From Kineosporia corallincola (GTDB lineage: Bacteria; Actinomycetota; Actinomycetes; Actinomycetales; Kineosporiaceae), in contig NZ_JAHBAY010000010.1 in NCBI RefSeq assembly GCF_018499875.1, forward strand, positions 124,001 to 188,000: 64,000 nucleotides of DNA, given 5' to 3'. A program made the translations under genes and the position numbers. Of the stretch, positions 18,158-25,724 are shown in pieces. The notes beneath the pieces are model-generated. The model had not been told where the DNA came from. It saw only the letters and a program-made list of their open reading frames with translations, and searched no databases. How positions within the stretch are numbered: position 1 is the stretch's first letter; each line of letters opens with the position of its first letter.

Positions 18158-19783
18158 TCAGGGCCTGCGGCCACCGACCCAGCGCCACCACTGCCGGATC
18201 GAGCGCACCGGTCCCAGGCGCTTGCAGAAGCCCTGCCGGGCCAGGTCGTCGGCGATCTCCTGGGCGGCGATCTGGAGCCCCAGGAAGGTGTCGACGCCGG
18301 GGAAGTAGCCGCCCAGTGTGGCGGCGCCGCTGGCGTACAGCCGGCTACCGTCGGTGCGGGTGCCCCGCACCTCGAAAGTCCGCTCCACGTCGAGCCGGTT
18401 CACCGGGTTGCGGCCCGCCCCGCTGTGACCCAGCAGGTCGCCGATCACCCGGTGCTCGGCGATGTCCGCCTCCAGCCCGGTGCAGTCGATGACGAAGTCG
18501 CAGCCCACCTCGACCGGGTTGCCGCCGATCGCGAACCGGTCCGGGCCGCCGGAGCCGCCGGAGGGTTTGGGCGTCAGCGTCATCGACAGCCGGTTGCCGT
18601 GGGCCCGCACCAGCTGGGCCTCACCGCTGATCGCCTGGTACCAGCCCGCTTTGCGGCCGCGCCGCAGCTGCTCCTGCCAGTTCTTGCGGATCGGCGTCTG
18701 GGTGCCGCCGATCTGCTCGTACAGGTCGGCCCGCTTCTCGCCCTCCAGCCGCCGCATCCGGGCCTTGAGCTGGCCGCCCCAGGCCGACTTCGGGTAGTTG
18801 AAACCCTGGTGCGCCCAGCCGTGCCCGCCCGGGCGCCGCATGAAGATGCTGCGCCCGTGCGCCCCGGCCACGTAGGTGCGGAACAGGTGCACGATGCGGA
18901 CGTCGGTGCCGAGCCGGTCGCGGTCGTCGATCAGCCGCTGGAGCACCCGGGAGGCGACGATGCCACTGCCCCGGATCACCACCGTGCACGGGCGGGCCGC
19001 CACCTCGCGGTACACGTGCTCGTGTCCCTCGTAGGCGTTCACCACCCGGTGGTGGTCGCCGGTGTCGGAACGGTAGCGCTGGAGGTCCGGCAGGAATTTC
19101 AGGCCCGCGTAACCGACCGCCAGGTGCACGAACCGGCTGCGGTAGGCCACCCGCTTCGTGGCCGTGGTGCCGGCCGGCGGGGTGAGGATCGTGAAGTATC
19201 CGCCGCCGTGGCGCCGGCGCACCATCCGCACCGTGCCCTTCACCAGCATGTCGCCGAAGCCGATGCGGTCGTGCTCGCGCTGCATGCCGCGGAACACCTG
19301 GCTCACCCGCGGGGTGTAGTAGTTGGACAGGACCGGCTCGCTCAGCACGTTCCAGACCGGCTTGAGGCTGCGCTCGGCCACCGCCTCACGCATCGCGTAA
19401 CTCGGGAAGCCCCAGAGGTTGTCGGGCATCGACTGGGAGTCCGAGCGGATCCGCTCCGGGCCCGGGATCTGCGACACCCGGGTCAGGTGCTCGTAGGTCT
19501 GCCAGGGCCGGTCCAGGTTGGACAGCACCCGGATGCTCTCGGCCGGCACCCCCATCACGCGCAGGTAGTCGGCGAGCACGAACGAGCCGATGCCGCCGCC
19601 CACGGTGACGAACGGGACGTCCACCACCGGGATCCCGGCGCGGGCGAGCAGGTCGTCCGACCAGACGTCGGTGTCGACGAGCTGCGGGGTGAGGTCGCCG
19701 TGGCCGGTGCTGACGCGCCCGGCCGGGGCTTCGACGTGGGGGAGCCGGCTGGTCGTCTGCCCGGCCCGGGTGGTCAGCTGCAC
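18158..19783 (-). CDS. FAD/NAD(P)-binding oxidoreductase, monooxygenase-like
   Basis: A 541-residue protein with a modified nucleotide-binding start (PFVTVGGGIGSFVLADYL, about residues 58-75), a second dinucleotide motif (VVIRGSGIVASRVLQRLIDD, about 270-290) and a C-terminal FAD-contacting region (SRLYASGAATLGGYFPGVDTF). The two-dinucleotide arrangement resembles N-hydroxylating and Baeyer-Villiger flavoproteins, but the substrate is unknown. GTG 19783 has AAGGAGG upstream. The small membrane protein gene starts 103 bases downstream, so it may lead the signalling operon. Confidence 0.7.
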   Translation of the reverse strand: MQLTTRAGQTTSRLPHVEAPAGRVSTGHGDLTPQLVDTDVWSDDLLARAGIPVVDVPFVTVGGGIGSFVLADYLRVMGVPAESIRVLSNLDRPWQTYEHLTRVSQIPGPERIRSDSQSMPDNLWGFPSYAMREAVAERSLKPVWNVLSEPVLSNYYTPRVSQVFRGMQREHDRIGFGDMLVKGTVRMVRRRHGGGYFTILTPPAGTTATKRVAYRSRFVHLAVGYAGLKFLPDLQRYRSDTGDHHRVVNAYEGHEHVYREVAARPCTVVIRGSGIVASRVLQRLIDDRDRLGTDVRIVHLFRTYVAGAHGRSIFMRRPGGHGWAHQGFNYPKSAWGGQLKARMRRLEGEKRADLYEQIGGTQTPIRKNWQEQLRRGRKAGWYQAISGEAQLVRAHGNRLSMTLTPKPSGGSGGPDRFAIGGNPVEVGCDFVIDCTGLEADIAEHRVIGDLLGHSGAGRNPVNRLDVERTFEVRGTRTDGSRLYASGAATLGGYFPGVDTFLGLQIAAQEIADDLARQGFCKRLGPVRSIRQWWRWVGGRRP

Positions 19784-19841
19784 GGTGTGCCTCCTTCTCG
19801 GTGGTGCTGATGAGAAGGAGAGTGAGGGGAGGCGATGAAGG

Positions 19842-20315
19842 TTGACTGAAGGAATGAAATGCCCGAACGGCCCGGTCCGTCCAGGCCAATCTGGGGCAAT
19901 GGTCGACGTGGGGGTCAGCGAGCTGCGCCGTCAGCGGGACCGGCTCGCTGCACAGGGGGCCGTGGCGGAGACGGCGGGAGACGGGCCCACCGGCGGGCTG
20001 ATGCTGTTCTATGCGGTCGAATGCGGCCTGAAAGCGGCTGTGCTGCGGTCGGTGATGAACCGCTGGGACACGTCAGCACTGCCCGCCGACCTGCGCACCC
20101 ATCACCTGCGTCGTCTCGCCAAGGCCCTTCGGCTCAAACCGCCCGCACCCGGGCCGGATCCGCTGCGTTGCCGTAGGCGGAAAGACAGCTCCTGGGTGGA
20201 GAGTCACGAGTTGCACGAGGCCTGGCGCTATGGCGCTGAACTGGAGAACGACGACCAGAAGGCAGCTACCGAAGCCCTGAAAGAGCTGCTGCTCGAGGCC
20301 CGGAGGCTACTCTGA
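19842..20315 (+). CDS. Small helical protein, HEPN-like
   Basis: Up to 157 residues, all predicted helical. The pattern GLMLFYAVECGLKAAVLRS, then THHLRRLAKAL, then HELHEAWRYGAEL and a final amphipathic helix, resembles HEPN-domain proteins that partner NTPases in toxin or defence systems. I see no clear RX4-6H ribonuclease motif, so catalytic activity is doubtful. The best ribosome site (GGGGAGG, 19826-19832) is nine bases before a TTG at 19842; an ATG at 19899 would give a 138-residue form starting just before the first helix. The large NTPase begins five bases after its stop. Codon use is less GC-biased than in neighbours. Confidence 0.6.
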   Translation: MTEGMKCPNGPVRPGQSGAMVDVGVSELRRQRDRLAAQGAVAETAGDGPTGGLMLFYAVECGLKAAVLRSVMNRWDTSALPADLRTHHLRRLAKALRLKPPAPGPDPLRCRRRKDSSWVESHELHEAWRYGAELENDDQKAATEALKELLLEARRLL

Positions 20316-20320
20316 ACGCC

Positions 20321-23044
20321 ATGGTCGGCAAGCTCTTCACCTGGGTCGACGTGGATGCGCGCCTGGCGGACGCGGCCGGCGAGCAGGCCTGGCCGCACTG
20401 GCTGTCCGAGGTGGACGCCTGGTGGGACGGTGTGGATCTGAGCGTTCTTCCCGGCACCCCGCAGAACGAGGTCCGTGACTGGCTGGACGGCCAGTTCGGC
20501 CTGGGATCGGTCGTCACGGGTGGGGACGGTCTCGAACTCGTCCTGGACCGACCGCGGGGGTATGCGTCCCAGATGCTGCCGGTGCGGTTGGTGGAGACGG
20601 CCGAGAGCGAGGCCGGAGCTCGGGCCGTGGCGTCGCAGCGCCGTCCCAGTCTGACCGAGAGACGAGTGACCTCCGCGCTGGCGGAACACCTCATCCGTCC
20701 CGCCGACGCCCAGTTCGACGGCGACACCCAGGTGATGGCCTTCCACTCGTTCAAGGGCGGCGTCGGGCGCACGCTCCACGCTGTGGCGCTGGCCGATCTG
20801 ATGGCTTCGAAAGGTCAGCACGTTCTCCTGGTGGACGCAGACCTGGAGGCCCCGGGCATCACCTGGATGTACCAGGCCGAGGGGCATCCCTGCGACATCG
20901 CCTACGAAGACGTTCTGGCGCTCCTTCACTCCACGCAGCGGGGTGATCCGGCGGAGGCCGTCGGGATCGTTGCCGGATACCTTCCGAACCAGAGTGTTTC
21001 GCACTACCCGGGCAGCGGCCGGGTCACCGTTCTGCCGGCCACCCGGCGGACGCGTCTGGGGCCACCCCGCATCGGCCCGTCGGATCTGCTCACCGAGGAC
21101 CGCTCCCCGTACTTCCTCACCGAGGCGCTCGCCGCGCTCGCGGTCGCGGCGGGCGCCGATATGGTGATCGTGGACCTGCGTGCCGGCGCCTCCGAGCTGG
21201 CGGCACCCGTACTACTCGACCCGAGGGTGGTGCGGATCTTCGTCACCACGGTGAGCAGCCAGTCCCTCCAGGGGACCGACGCCATGATCCGTCAGCTCGG
21301 AGCCATGGCCCCGGCCGCTGCCGGAACCGACCCCACCCCTGGTGCGATCATCACGCAGTACCGGCTGGACGTCCATCATGCCCAGGCCACGCGGGCGCAG
21401 AACACGCTGTCCACCGCGCTCTCCTCTGCCATCGCCCTGATCGGCCCCGACACGGGGGAAGACGAGGAACTGGGGATCGACGAGCAGGTCCTGACCCAAC
21501 CACTGCTGAGCCCTTGCCGGGAAGAGCTGCTCGCCCTTCCGCAGGGCTGGGACGCGGTGACCGAGGTGATCCGGCGCTGCGGGTTGCCCGGCCTGCTGGA
21601 GGAGTTCGAACCGGCCACGGTGCTACCTCCGCCGCCGATCGAGCTGCCGTCCGTGCGGATCGATGCCGCGCCCCTGGCCCCAGTCATCACACTGGACGAC
21701 CGGCGCCGGCGTCTGGAGGAGACCTCCAGACCTCTCGTCTTCGCCGAACGGCGCGGCATGGACTCCGGTCTCGGATTCCTGACCACCGAACCGGTGCGCC
21801 GTCTGATCGCCGACCACAGCACGGATCTCCCGGTCGCGGTCGTCGTCGGGGCCAAGGGAGCCGGTAAGACGTTCACCTTCGCCCGTATGTGCACCGCCGG
21901 TTCCTGGCAGGCGTTCGCGGAGACCAATGACCAGCGTGCCGAACGGTCCGCGGTGGTGGTCCCGGTCCTCGACCCGGCCAACATCGCCGAGCCCCAGGCG
22001 GGCCTGTCGTCGCCGCAAGAACTTCGTGACCGGATGACGAACGGAGTCGGCGTCACGGCCGACACGATCCGGGACCACCTCAACGGTGCCCTGCGCGGCG
22101 AGCGCTCCGACGACCCCGAGTTCTGGCGGTCGACCTGGCTGGAGTGCCTGGCGTGGGCCGCAGGTGCGTCGAAGGACGAGCCGGCGGAGGACTTCCTGCT
22201 GAGACGCTCGCTGGATCCGTCGGCGGCCTGCATCTTCGTCCTGGACGGTCTGGAGGACTGGCTCGAGGCCGTTGACGACGAGCCGAAGAGGGTGGCACTG
22301 CGGACTCTGCTCATCGAGGTGCCGGCGTGGCTTCGTAGGCTCCGAAGCCGCGGGGTCGGCCTGGTCGTCTTCGTGCGTCGAGACCTGGCCCGGGCCGCCA
22401 TCCGGCAGAACCAGGGACAGTTCTTCGACCGCTATGCTCCCTACGAACTGCGCTGGGATACGGAAGACGCTCTCCGGCTGGCGTTGTGGCTCGCGCTCAA
22501 GGGCAGCGCCGTGCCCCATCTGCCCACTCCTGTCAGCGATCTTGGCTATGACCAGATCGTGCATTCCCTACTCCCGCTCTGGGGGGCGAAACTCGGGAGC
22601 GACCGCTCCCGTGAAGCGTCGACGGAACGCTGGGTTCCCGCCGCGCTCGCCGACTTCAACACCCAGATCCAGGCCCGTGACGTAGTCCGGTTCGTCTGCG
22701 AGGCGGCCAAGGCGTCCATCGGTGACGAACGGTGGCCCGACCGCGTGCTGACCCCGTCCGCGATGCGCCGGGCACTGGTCGAGTGCAGCCAGGCCAAGGT
22801 GGACGAGATCGATCAGGAGAATCCCCGGCTCGGGAAGTTGCTCCGGCACATGGGAACACGATCCGACACCGTCCGGATGCCCTTCGAGGCGGAGGATCTC
22901 GATCTCACGACCGATGACGTCGAGGCCCTGACCCAGTGGGGAGCGCTGGCCCGAGACCCCGACGGCCTCTTCCGGATGCCGGAGATCTACCGGCACGCGC
23001 TCGGGTTTCGCACCAAGGGCCGGGCCCGGGTCATCAGGTCCTAG
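20321..23044 (+). CDS. KGGVGR-variant ParA-like ATPase fused to a second P-loop NTPase
   Basis: A 907-residue protein. After an N-terminal domain (1-135) a ParA/MinD-like module shows FHSFKGGVGRT (residues 141-151), VLLVDADLEAPG and MVIVDLRAG. The usual P-loop lysine before Thr is Arg150, while the ParA signature Lys145 is kept. A second P-loop follows: GAKGAGKT (510-517) and Walker B VLDGLEDW (Asp642), then a helical region with VGLVVFVRRDLARAA, like STAND or KAP-type ATPases. There are no membrane helices. With the HEPN-like gene five bases upstream it forms a two-gene unit. Such pairs are typical of conflict systems, but that role is inference. Confidence 0.75.
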   Translation: MVGKLFTWVDVDARLADAAGEQAWPHWLSEVDAWWDGVDLSVLPGTPQNEVRDWLDGQFGLGSVVTGGDGLELVLDRPRGYASQMLPVRLVETAESEAGARAVASQRRPSLTERRVTSALAEHLIRPADAQFDGDTQVMAFHSFKGGVGRTLHAVALADLMASKGQHVLLVDADLEAPGITWMYQAEGHPCDIAYEDVLALLHSTQRGDPAEAVGIVAGYLPNQSVSHYPGSGRVTVLPATRRTRLGPPRIGPSDLLTEDRSPYFLTEALAALAVAAGADMVIVDLRAGASELAAPVLLDPRVVRIFVTTVSSQSLQGTDAMIRQLGAMAPAAAGTDPTPGAIITQYRLDVHHAQATRAQNTLSTALSSAIALIGPDTGEDEELGIDEQVLTQPLLSPCREELLALPQGWDAVTEVIRRCGLPGLLEEFEPATVLPPPPIELPSVRIDAAPLAPVITLDDRRRRLEETSRPLVFAERRGMDSGLGFLTTEPVRRLIADHSTDLPVAVVVGAKGAGKTFTFARMCTAGSWQAFAETNDQRAERSAVVVPVLDPANIAEPQAGLSSPQELRDRMTNGVGVTADTIRDHLNGALRGERSDDPEFWRSTWLECLAWAAGASKDEPAEDFLLRRSLDPSAACIFVLDGLEDWLEAVDDEPKRVALRTLLIEVPAWLRRLRSRGVGLVVFVRRDLARAAIRQNQGQFFDRYAPYELRWDTEDALRLALWLALKGSAVPHLPTPVSDLGYDQIVHSLLPLWGAKLGSDRSREASTERWVPAALADFNTQIQARDVVRFVCEAAKASIGDERWPDRVLTPSAMRRALVECSQAKVDEIDQENPRLGKLLRHMGTRSDTVRMPFEAEDLDLTTDDVEALTQWGALARDPDGLFRMPEIYRHALGFRTKGRARVIRS

Positions 23045-23056
23045 CCGCAGTCCTCG

Positions 23057-23809
23057 TCAGCGCCGGGTGAAACGCTCCACGTACTCGGCGAAGTCCGGCC
23101 GCCCCACGGTGGCGGCCTGCGCCCACGACTCGAACTCCAGAACCTCTGGCAGCTCGGAGGTCTCGGCGATCTGCACGGCCCGCTTGGCGTCGCGCAGCAG
23201 GCCCGGGTCGCGGGCCGCGGCCTGGTGGGCGAGCTCGGTGGCGGCCCGCACCGGGTCGTCGGCGAGCCGGGTGACCAGGCCGTGCCGCAGCCCGTCCTCG
23301 GCCTCGATGGTCTCCGCCGCGATGATCGCGGCCAGCGCCCGGTCGGCCCCCATCCGCCGGGTCAGGAACCAGCTGGCCCCACCACCGGGGTGCAGGCCGA
23401 TGTCGGCGAACGAGATGGCGAACCGGGCGTTCTTCCCGGCGATCACGATGTCACAGGCCAGCGCGATGTTCATGCCCGCCCCGACGGCCACGCCGTGCAC
23501 CGCGGCGATGGTCGGGATGCTCAGGTCGGCCACCCCGAGAAAGCTGGCGTAGATGCGCTTGAGGTCGTCACGGATCAGCGAGGTGGGCCGGTTCAGGTCG
23601 CCGAACAGCCCGTGCAGGTCGGCGCCCGCGCAGAACGCCTTGCCCTCCGCCCGGATCACCAGGGCCCGGGCCTGCTCGTCGCCGGCCACCCGGGCCACCG
23701 CCTCGGCCAGCTCGTCGAGCATCGGGGCGCTCAGCGCGTTACGCCGTTTCGGGGCGTCCAGCACGATGTGCCGCACCGGGCCGTCCTTCTCCAGCCGGAC
23801 CGACCTCAT
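23057..23809 (-). CDS. Enoyl-CoA hydratase/isomerase (crotonase) family
   Basis: A 250-residue crotonase. The oxyanion-hole segments are present (KAFCAGADLHGLFG near residue 57 and AAVHGVAVGAGMNIALACD near 103-121). The first catalytic Glu position of hydratases reads GVAVGAG here and the second lies near ADIGLHPGGGA, so one or both catalytic acids may be absent; isomerase or another crotonase activity is possible. It converges on the NTPase gene with 12 bases between stops and shows no operon partner. Confidence 0.87.
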   Translation of the reverse strand: MRSVRLEKDGPVRHIVLDAPKRRNALSAPMLDELAEAVARVAGDEQARALVIRAEGKAFCAGADLHGLFGDLNRPTSLIRDDLKRIYASFLGVADLSIPTIAAVHGVAVGAGMNIALACDIVIAGKNARFAISFADIGLHPGGGASWFLTRRMGADRALAAIIAAETIEAEDGLRHGLVTRLADDPVRAATELAHQAAARDPGLLRDAKRAVQIAETSELPEVLEFESWAQAATVGRPDFAEYVERFTRR

Positions 23810-23887
23810 CGTCGCGTTCTCCCGTCGCCGTCGTCGAACCCGACAACCTTAGGACGACGAGGGCGGGCCCGCGGGGCGGGTTGACCA

Positions 23888-23927
23888 ACCCGTGACCGTG
23901 CGGGGCGGGCCGGGCACGGTCACGGGT
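23888..23927 (-). terminator. Hairpin terminator after the LLM oxidoreductase gene
   Basis: A perfect 14-base stem (23888-23901 with 23914-23927, core CCCGTGACCGTGC) around a 12-base G/C loop. It lies six bases beyond the stop of the LLM gene on the minus strand and would separate it from the downstream crotonase gene. Confidence 0.7.
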
Positions 23928-23933
23928 CGGCGG

Positions 23934-24860
23934 TCAGGCCAGCCGCGGGGCCACCTCGGAGGCGACGAGTTCCACGTGGTCCAGGTCGGACAGGTCGAGC
24001 ACCTGGAGGAACAGCCGCTCGGCACCGGCCTCGGCGTACTTCCCGATCGCCTCGACGGCCTGCTCCGGCGTGCCGACGATGCCGCCGTTCCCGCGCATCT
24101 CCTCGACCTCCCGGCCGATCGCCGCGGCCCGGCGCTTCACCTCGGCGTCGTCCCGGCCCACGCAGAGCACGGCGGCGGAGGAGAACACCGGCAGGTCGGT
24201 GCGCCCGGCCTCGGCGCACACCTGGCGCACCCGGTCGAACAGCGGCGCCACCTCGGACTGCTTCTTGAACGGGGTGTTGAACTCGGTGGCGAACCGGGCG
24301 GCCAGCGCCGGCGTGCGCTTCGGGCCCCCACCACCGACGATGACCGGCAGACGGGACTGGGCCGGCTTGGGCAGCGCCGGCGAGTCCACGATCTGGTAGT
24401 GCTTCCCGGCGAAGTTGTAGGTCTCGCCGACCGGCGTGGTGAACAGGCCCTCGAAGATCTCCAGCTGCTCGGTGAGCCGGTCGAAGCGCTCGCCCACCGA
24501 CGGGAACGGGATGCCGTAGGCGGAGTGCTCGGCCTCGAACCAGCCCGCCCCGAGCCCGAACTCGACCCGGCCGCCGCTCATCTGGTCGACCTGGGCCACG
24601 CTGACCGCGAGCGGGCCCGGGTGCCGGAAGGTGCCGGACGTGACCAGCGTGCCGAGGCGGATGGTGGACGTCTGGAGGGCCAGACCGGCCAGGGTCACCC
24701 AGGCGTCAGTGGGGCCGGGCAGGCCGTCACCGCCCATCGTGAGGTAGTGGTCGGAGCGGAAGAAGCCGTCGTAACCGGCACTTTCCGCGCACTGCGCGAC
24801 CTTGAGGAGATCGTGGTAAGTCGCCCCCTGCTGGGGCTCCGTGAAGATGACCAGACGCAT
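23934..24860 (-). CDS. LLM class oxidoreductase, probably F420-dependent
   Basis: A 308-residue luciferase-like TIM barrel. Typical family segments include AESAGYDGFFRSDHYL, IRLGTLVTSGTFRHPGPLA, GRVEFGLGAGWFEAEH and LPVIVGGGGPKRTPALAARFA. In actinobacteria this branch (TIGR03560-like) generally uses F420 rather than FMN, but the cofactor cannot be proved from sequence. The substrate is unknown. The ATG start at 24860 gives the normal N-terminus at the first strand. It is monocistronic, closed by the hairpin at 23888-23927. Confidence 0.85.
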   Translation of the reverse strand: MRLVIFTEPQQGATYHDLLKVAQCAESAGYDGFFRSDHYLTMGGDGLPGPTDAWVTLAGLALQTSTIRLGTLVTSGTFRHPGPLAVSVAQVDQMSGGRVEFGLGAGWFEAEHSAYGIPFPSVGERFDRLTEQLEIFEGLFTTPVGETYNFAGKHYQIVDSPALPKPAQSRLPVIVGGGGPKRTPALAARFATEFNTPFKKQSEVAPLFDRVRQVCAEAGRTDLPVFSSAAVLCVGRDDAEVKRRAAAIGREVEEMRGNGGIVGTPEQAVEAIGKYAEAGAERLFLQVLDLSDLDHVELVASEVAPRLA

Positions 24861-25016
24861 GGGCTCACCCTTTCAGACCCGCGCGACCGGCGCGGACGCG
24901 CCCCGCCCTTTTCTCTACCCCGCCTGCTGAGAAGGTCGAAACAGTCTGAAATTAGTTACATCTCACTATTGACGCATCGTCTTGTGAAGGGACGGTTAAT
25001 CACCGACGATGCCGTC

Positions 25017-25379
25017 ATGGTGCCTTCCTGGGAGCGCAAGCTGCTGTCCGAGGGGGAGGCTCCGGACCCGCGGTTCACCCTGGCCAACGAGCGCACGTTC
25101 CTGGCCTGGATCCGCACGTCGCTGGGCCTGATCGCCGGCGGCATCGGTGCGGACGCCTTCCTGACCGACGTCCCCGATCTGCAACGCGAGCTGCTCAGCT
25201 CGCTGCTGCTGATGATGGGCGGTGCGCTGGCCGTCGCCGCCTACCGGCGCTGGTACGCCGGTGAGCGGGCGATGCGCTCGGGCCGGCCGCTGCCCCTGCT
25301 CGGCGCGGTCGGGCTGATCGGCTACGGCGTCGGCATCGCCGCCCTGGTGCTGGCCGGCGTCGTCCTGCTGACCAACTGA
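25017..25379 (+). CDS. DUF202 (YidH-like) membrane protein
   Basis: A 120-residue protein with the DUF202 hallmark FTLANERTFLAWIRTSLGLIAGG near residue 20 and three membrane helices. YidH-type proteins are inner-membrane proteins of unknown role. The start is uncertain: ATG at 25017 (chosen), GTG at 25020, or GTG at 24984, none with a good ribosome site. A second DUF202 gene follows 21 bases downstream. Confidence 0.8.
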   Translation: MVPSWERKLLSEGEAPDPRFTLANERTFLAWIRTSLGLIAGGIGADAFLTDVPDLQRELLSSLLLMMGGALAVAAYRRWYAGERAMRSGRPLPLLGAVGLIGYGVGIAALVLAGVVLLTN

Positions 25380-25400
25380 CCGATCGACCGGCTGACCGGC

Positions 25401-25718
25401 ATGGCCCGCTCCGACGACCCCGGCCTCCAGGTGGAACGCACCACGCTGGCCTGGATCCGCACCGCCATGTCGTTCGCCGTGGTGTCGCTGCTGCTGATCC
25501 GGGCGAGCCGGCCCGAGACCGTGGTGGTGGCGGTCGTTCTCGCGCTGGCCGGCCTGGCCGCCAGTCTGGGCCTCGGGCTGGTGCAGCGGGCCCGGCACCG
25601 TGGCCGGGTGACCGACTTCAACCACTCCGACCCGGTGCACGGCCCCCGGGCCGTGGCCGTCGGCACCGGGCTGACCGTGCTGCTGGCGTTCGCCGCGCTC
25701 TGGTGCGTCTGGTCGTAG
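25401..25718 (+). CDS. DUF202 membrane protein, paired with its neighbour
   Basis: A 105-residue protein with VERTTLAWIRTAMSFAVVSLLL, the same motif as its neighbour, and three membrane helices. Two adjacent short DUF202 genes (YidG/YidH-like) are common and suggest a hetero-oligomer, which is inference. It converges on the bacteriophytochrome gene, with only six bases between stops and no room for a separate terminator. Confidence 0.82.
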   Translation: MARSDDPGLQVERTTLAWIRTAMSFAVVSLLLIRASRPETVVVAVVLALAGLAASLGLGLVQRARHRGRVTDFNHSDPVHGPRAVAVGTGLTVLLAFAALWCVWS

Positions 25719-25724
25719 GGGAAC

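Noticed and set aside
19842-23044. Prophage or integrative element around the HEPN-like/NTPase pair
   Set aside because: No integrase, transposase, phage structural gene, tRNA insertion site or flanking direct repeat was seen. Only a two-gene island is supported.
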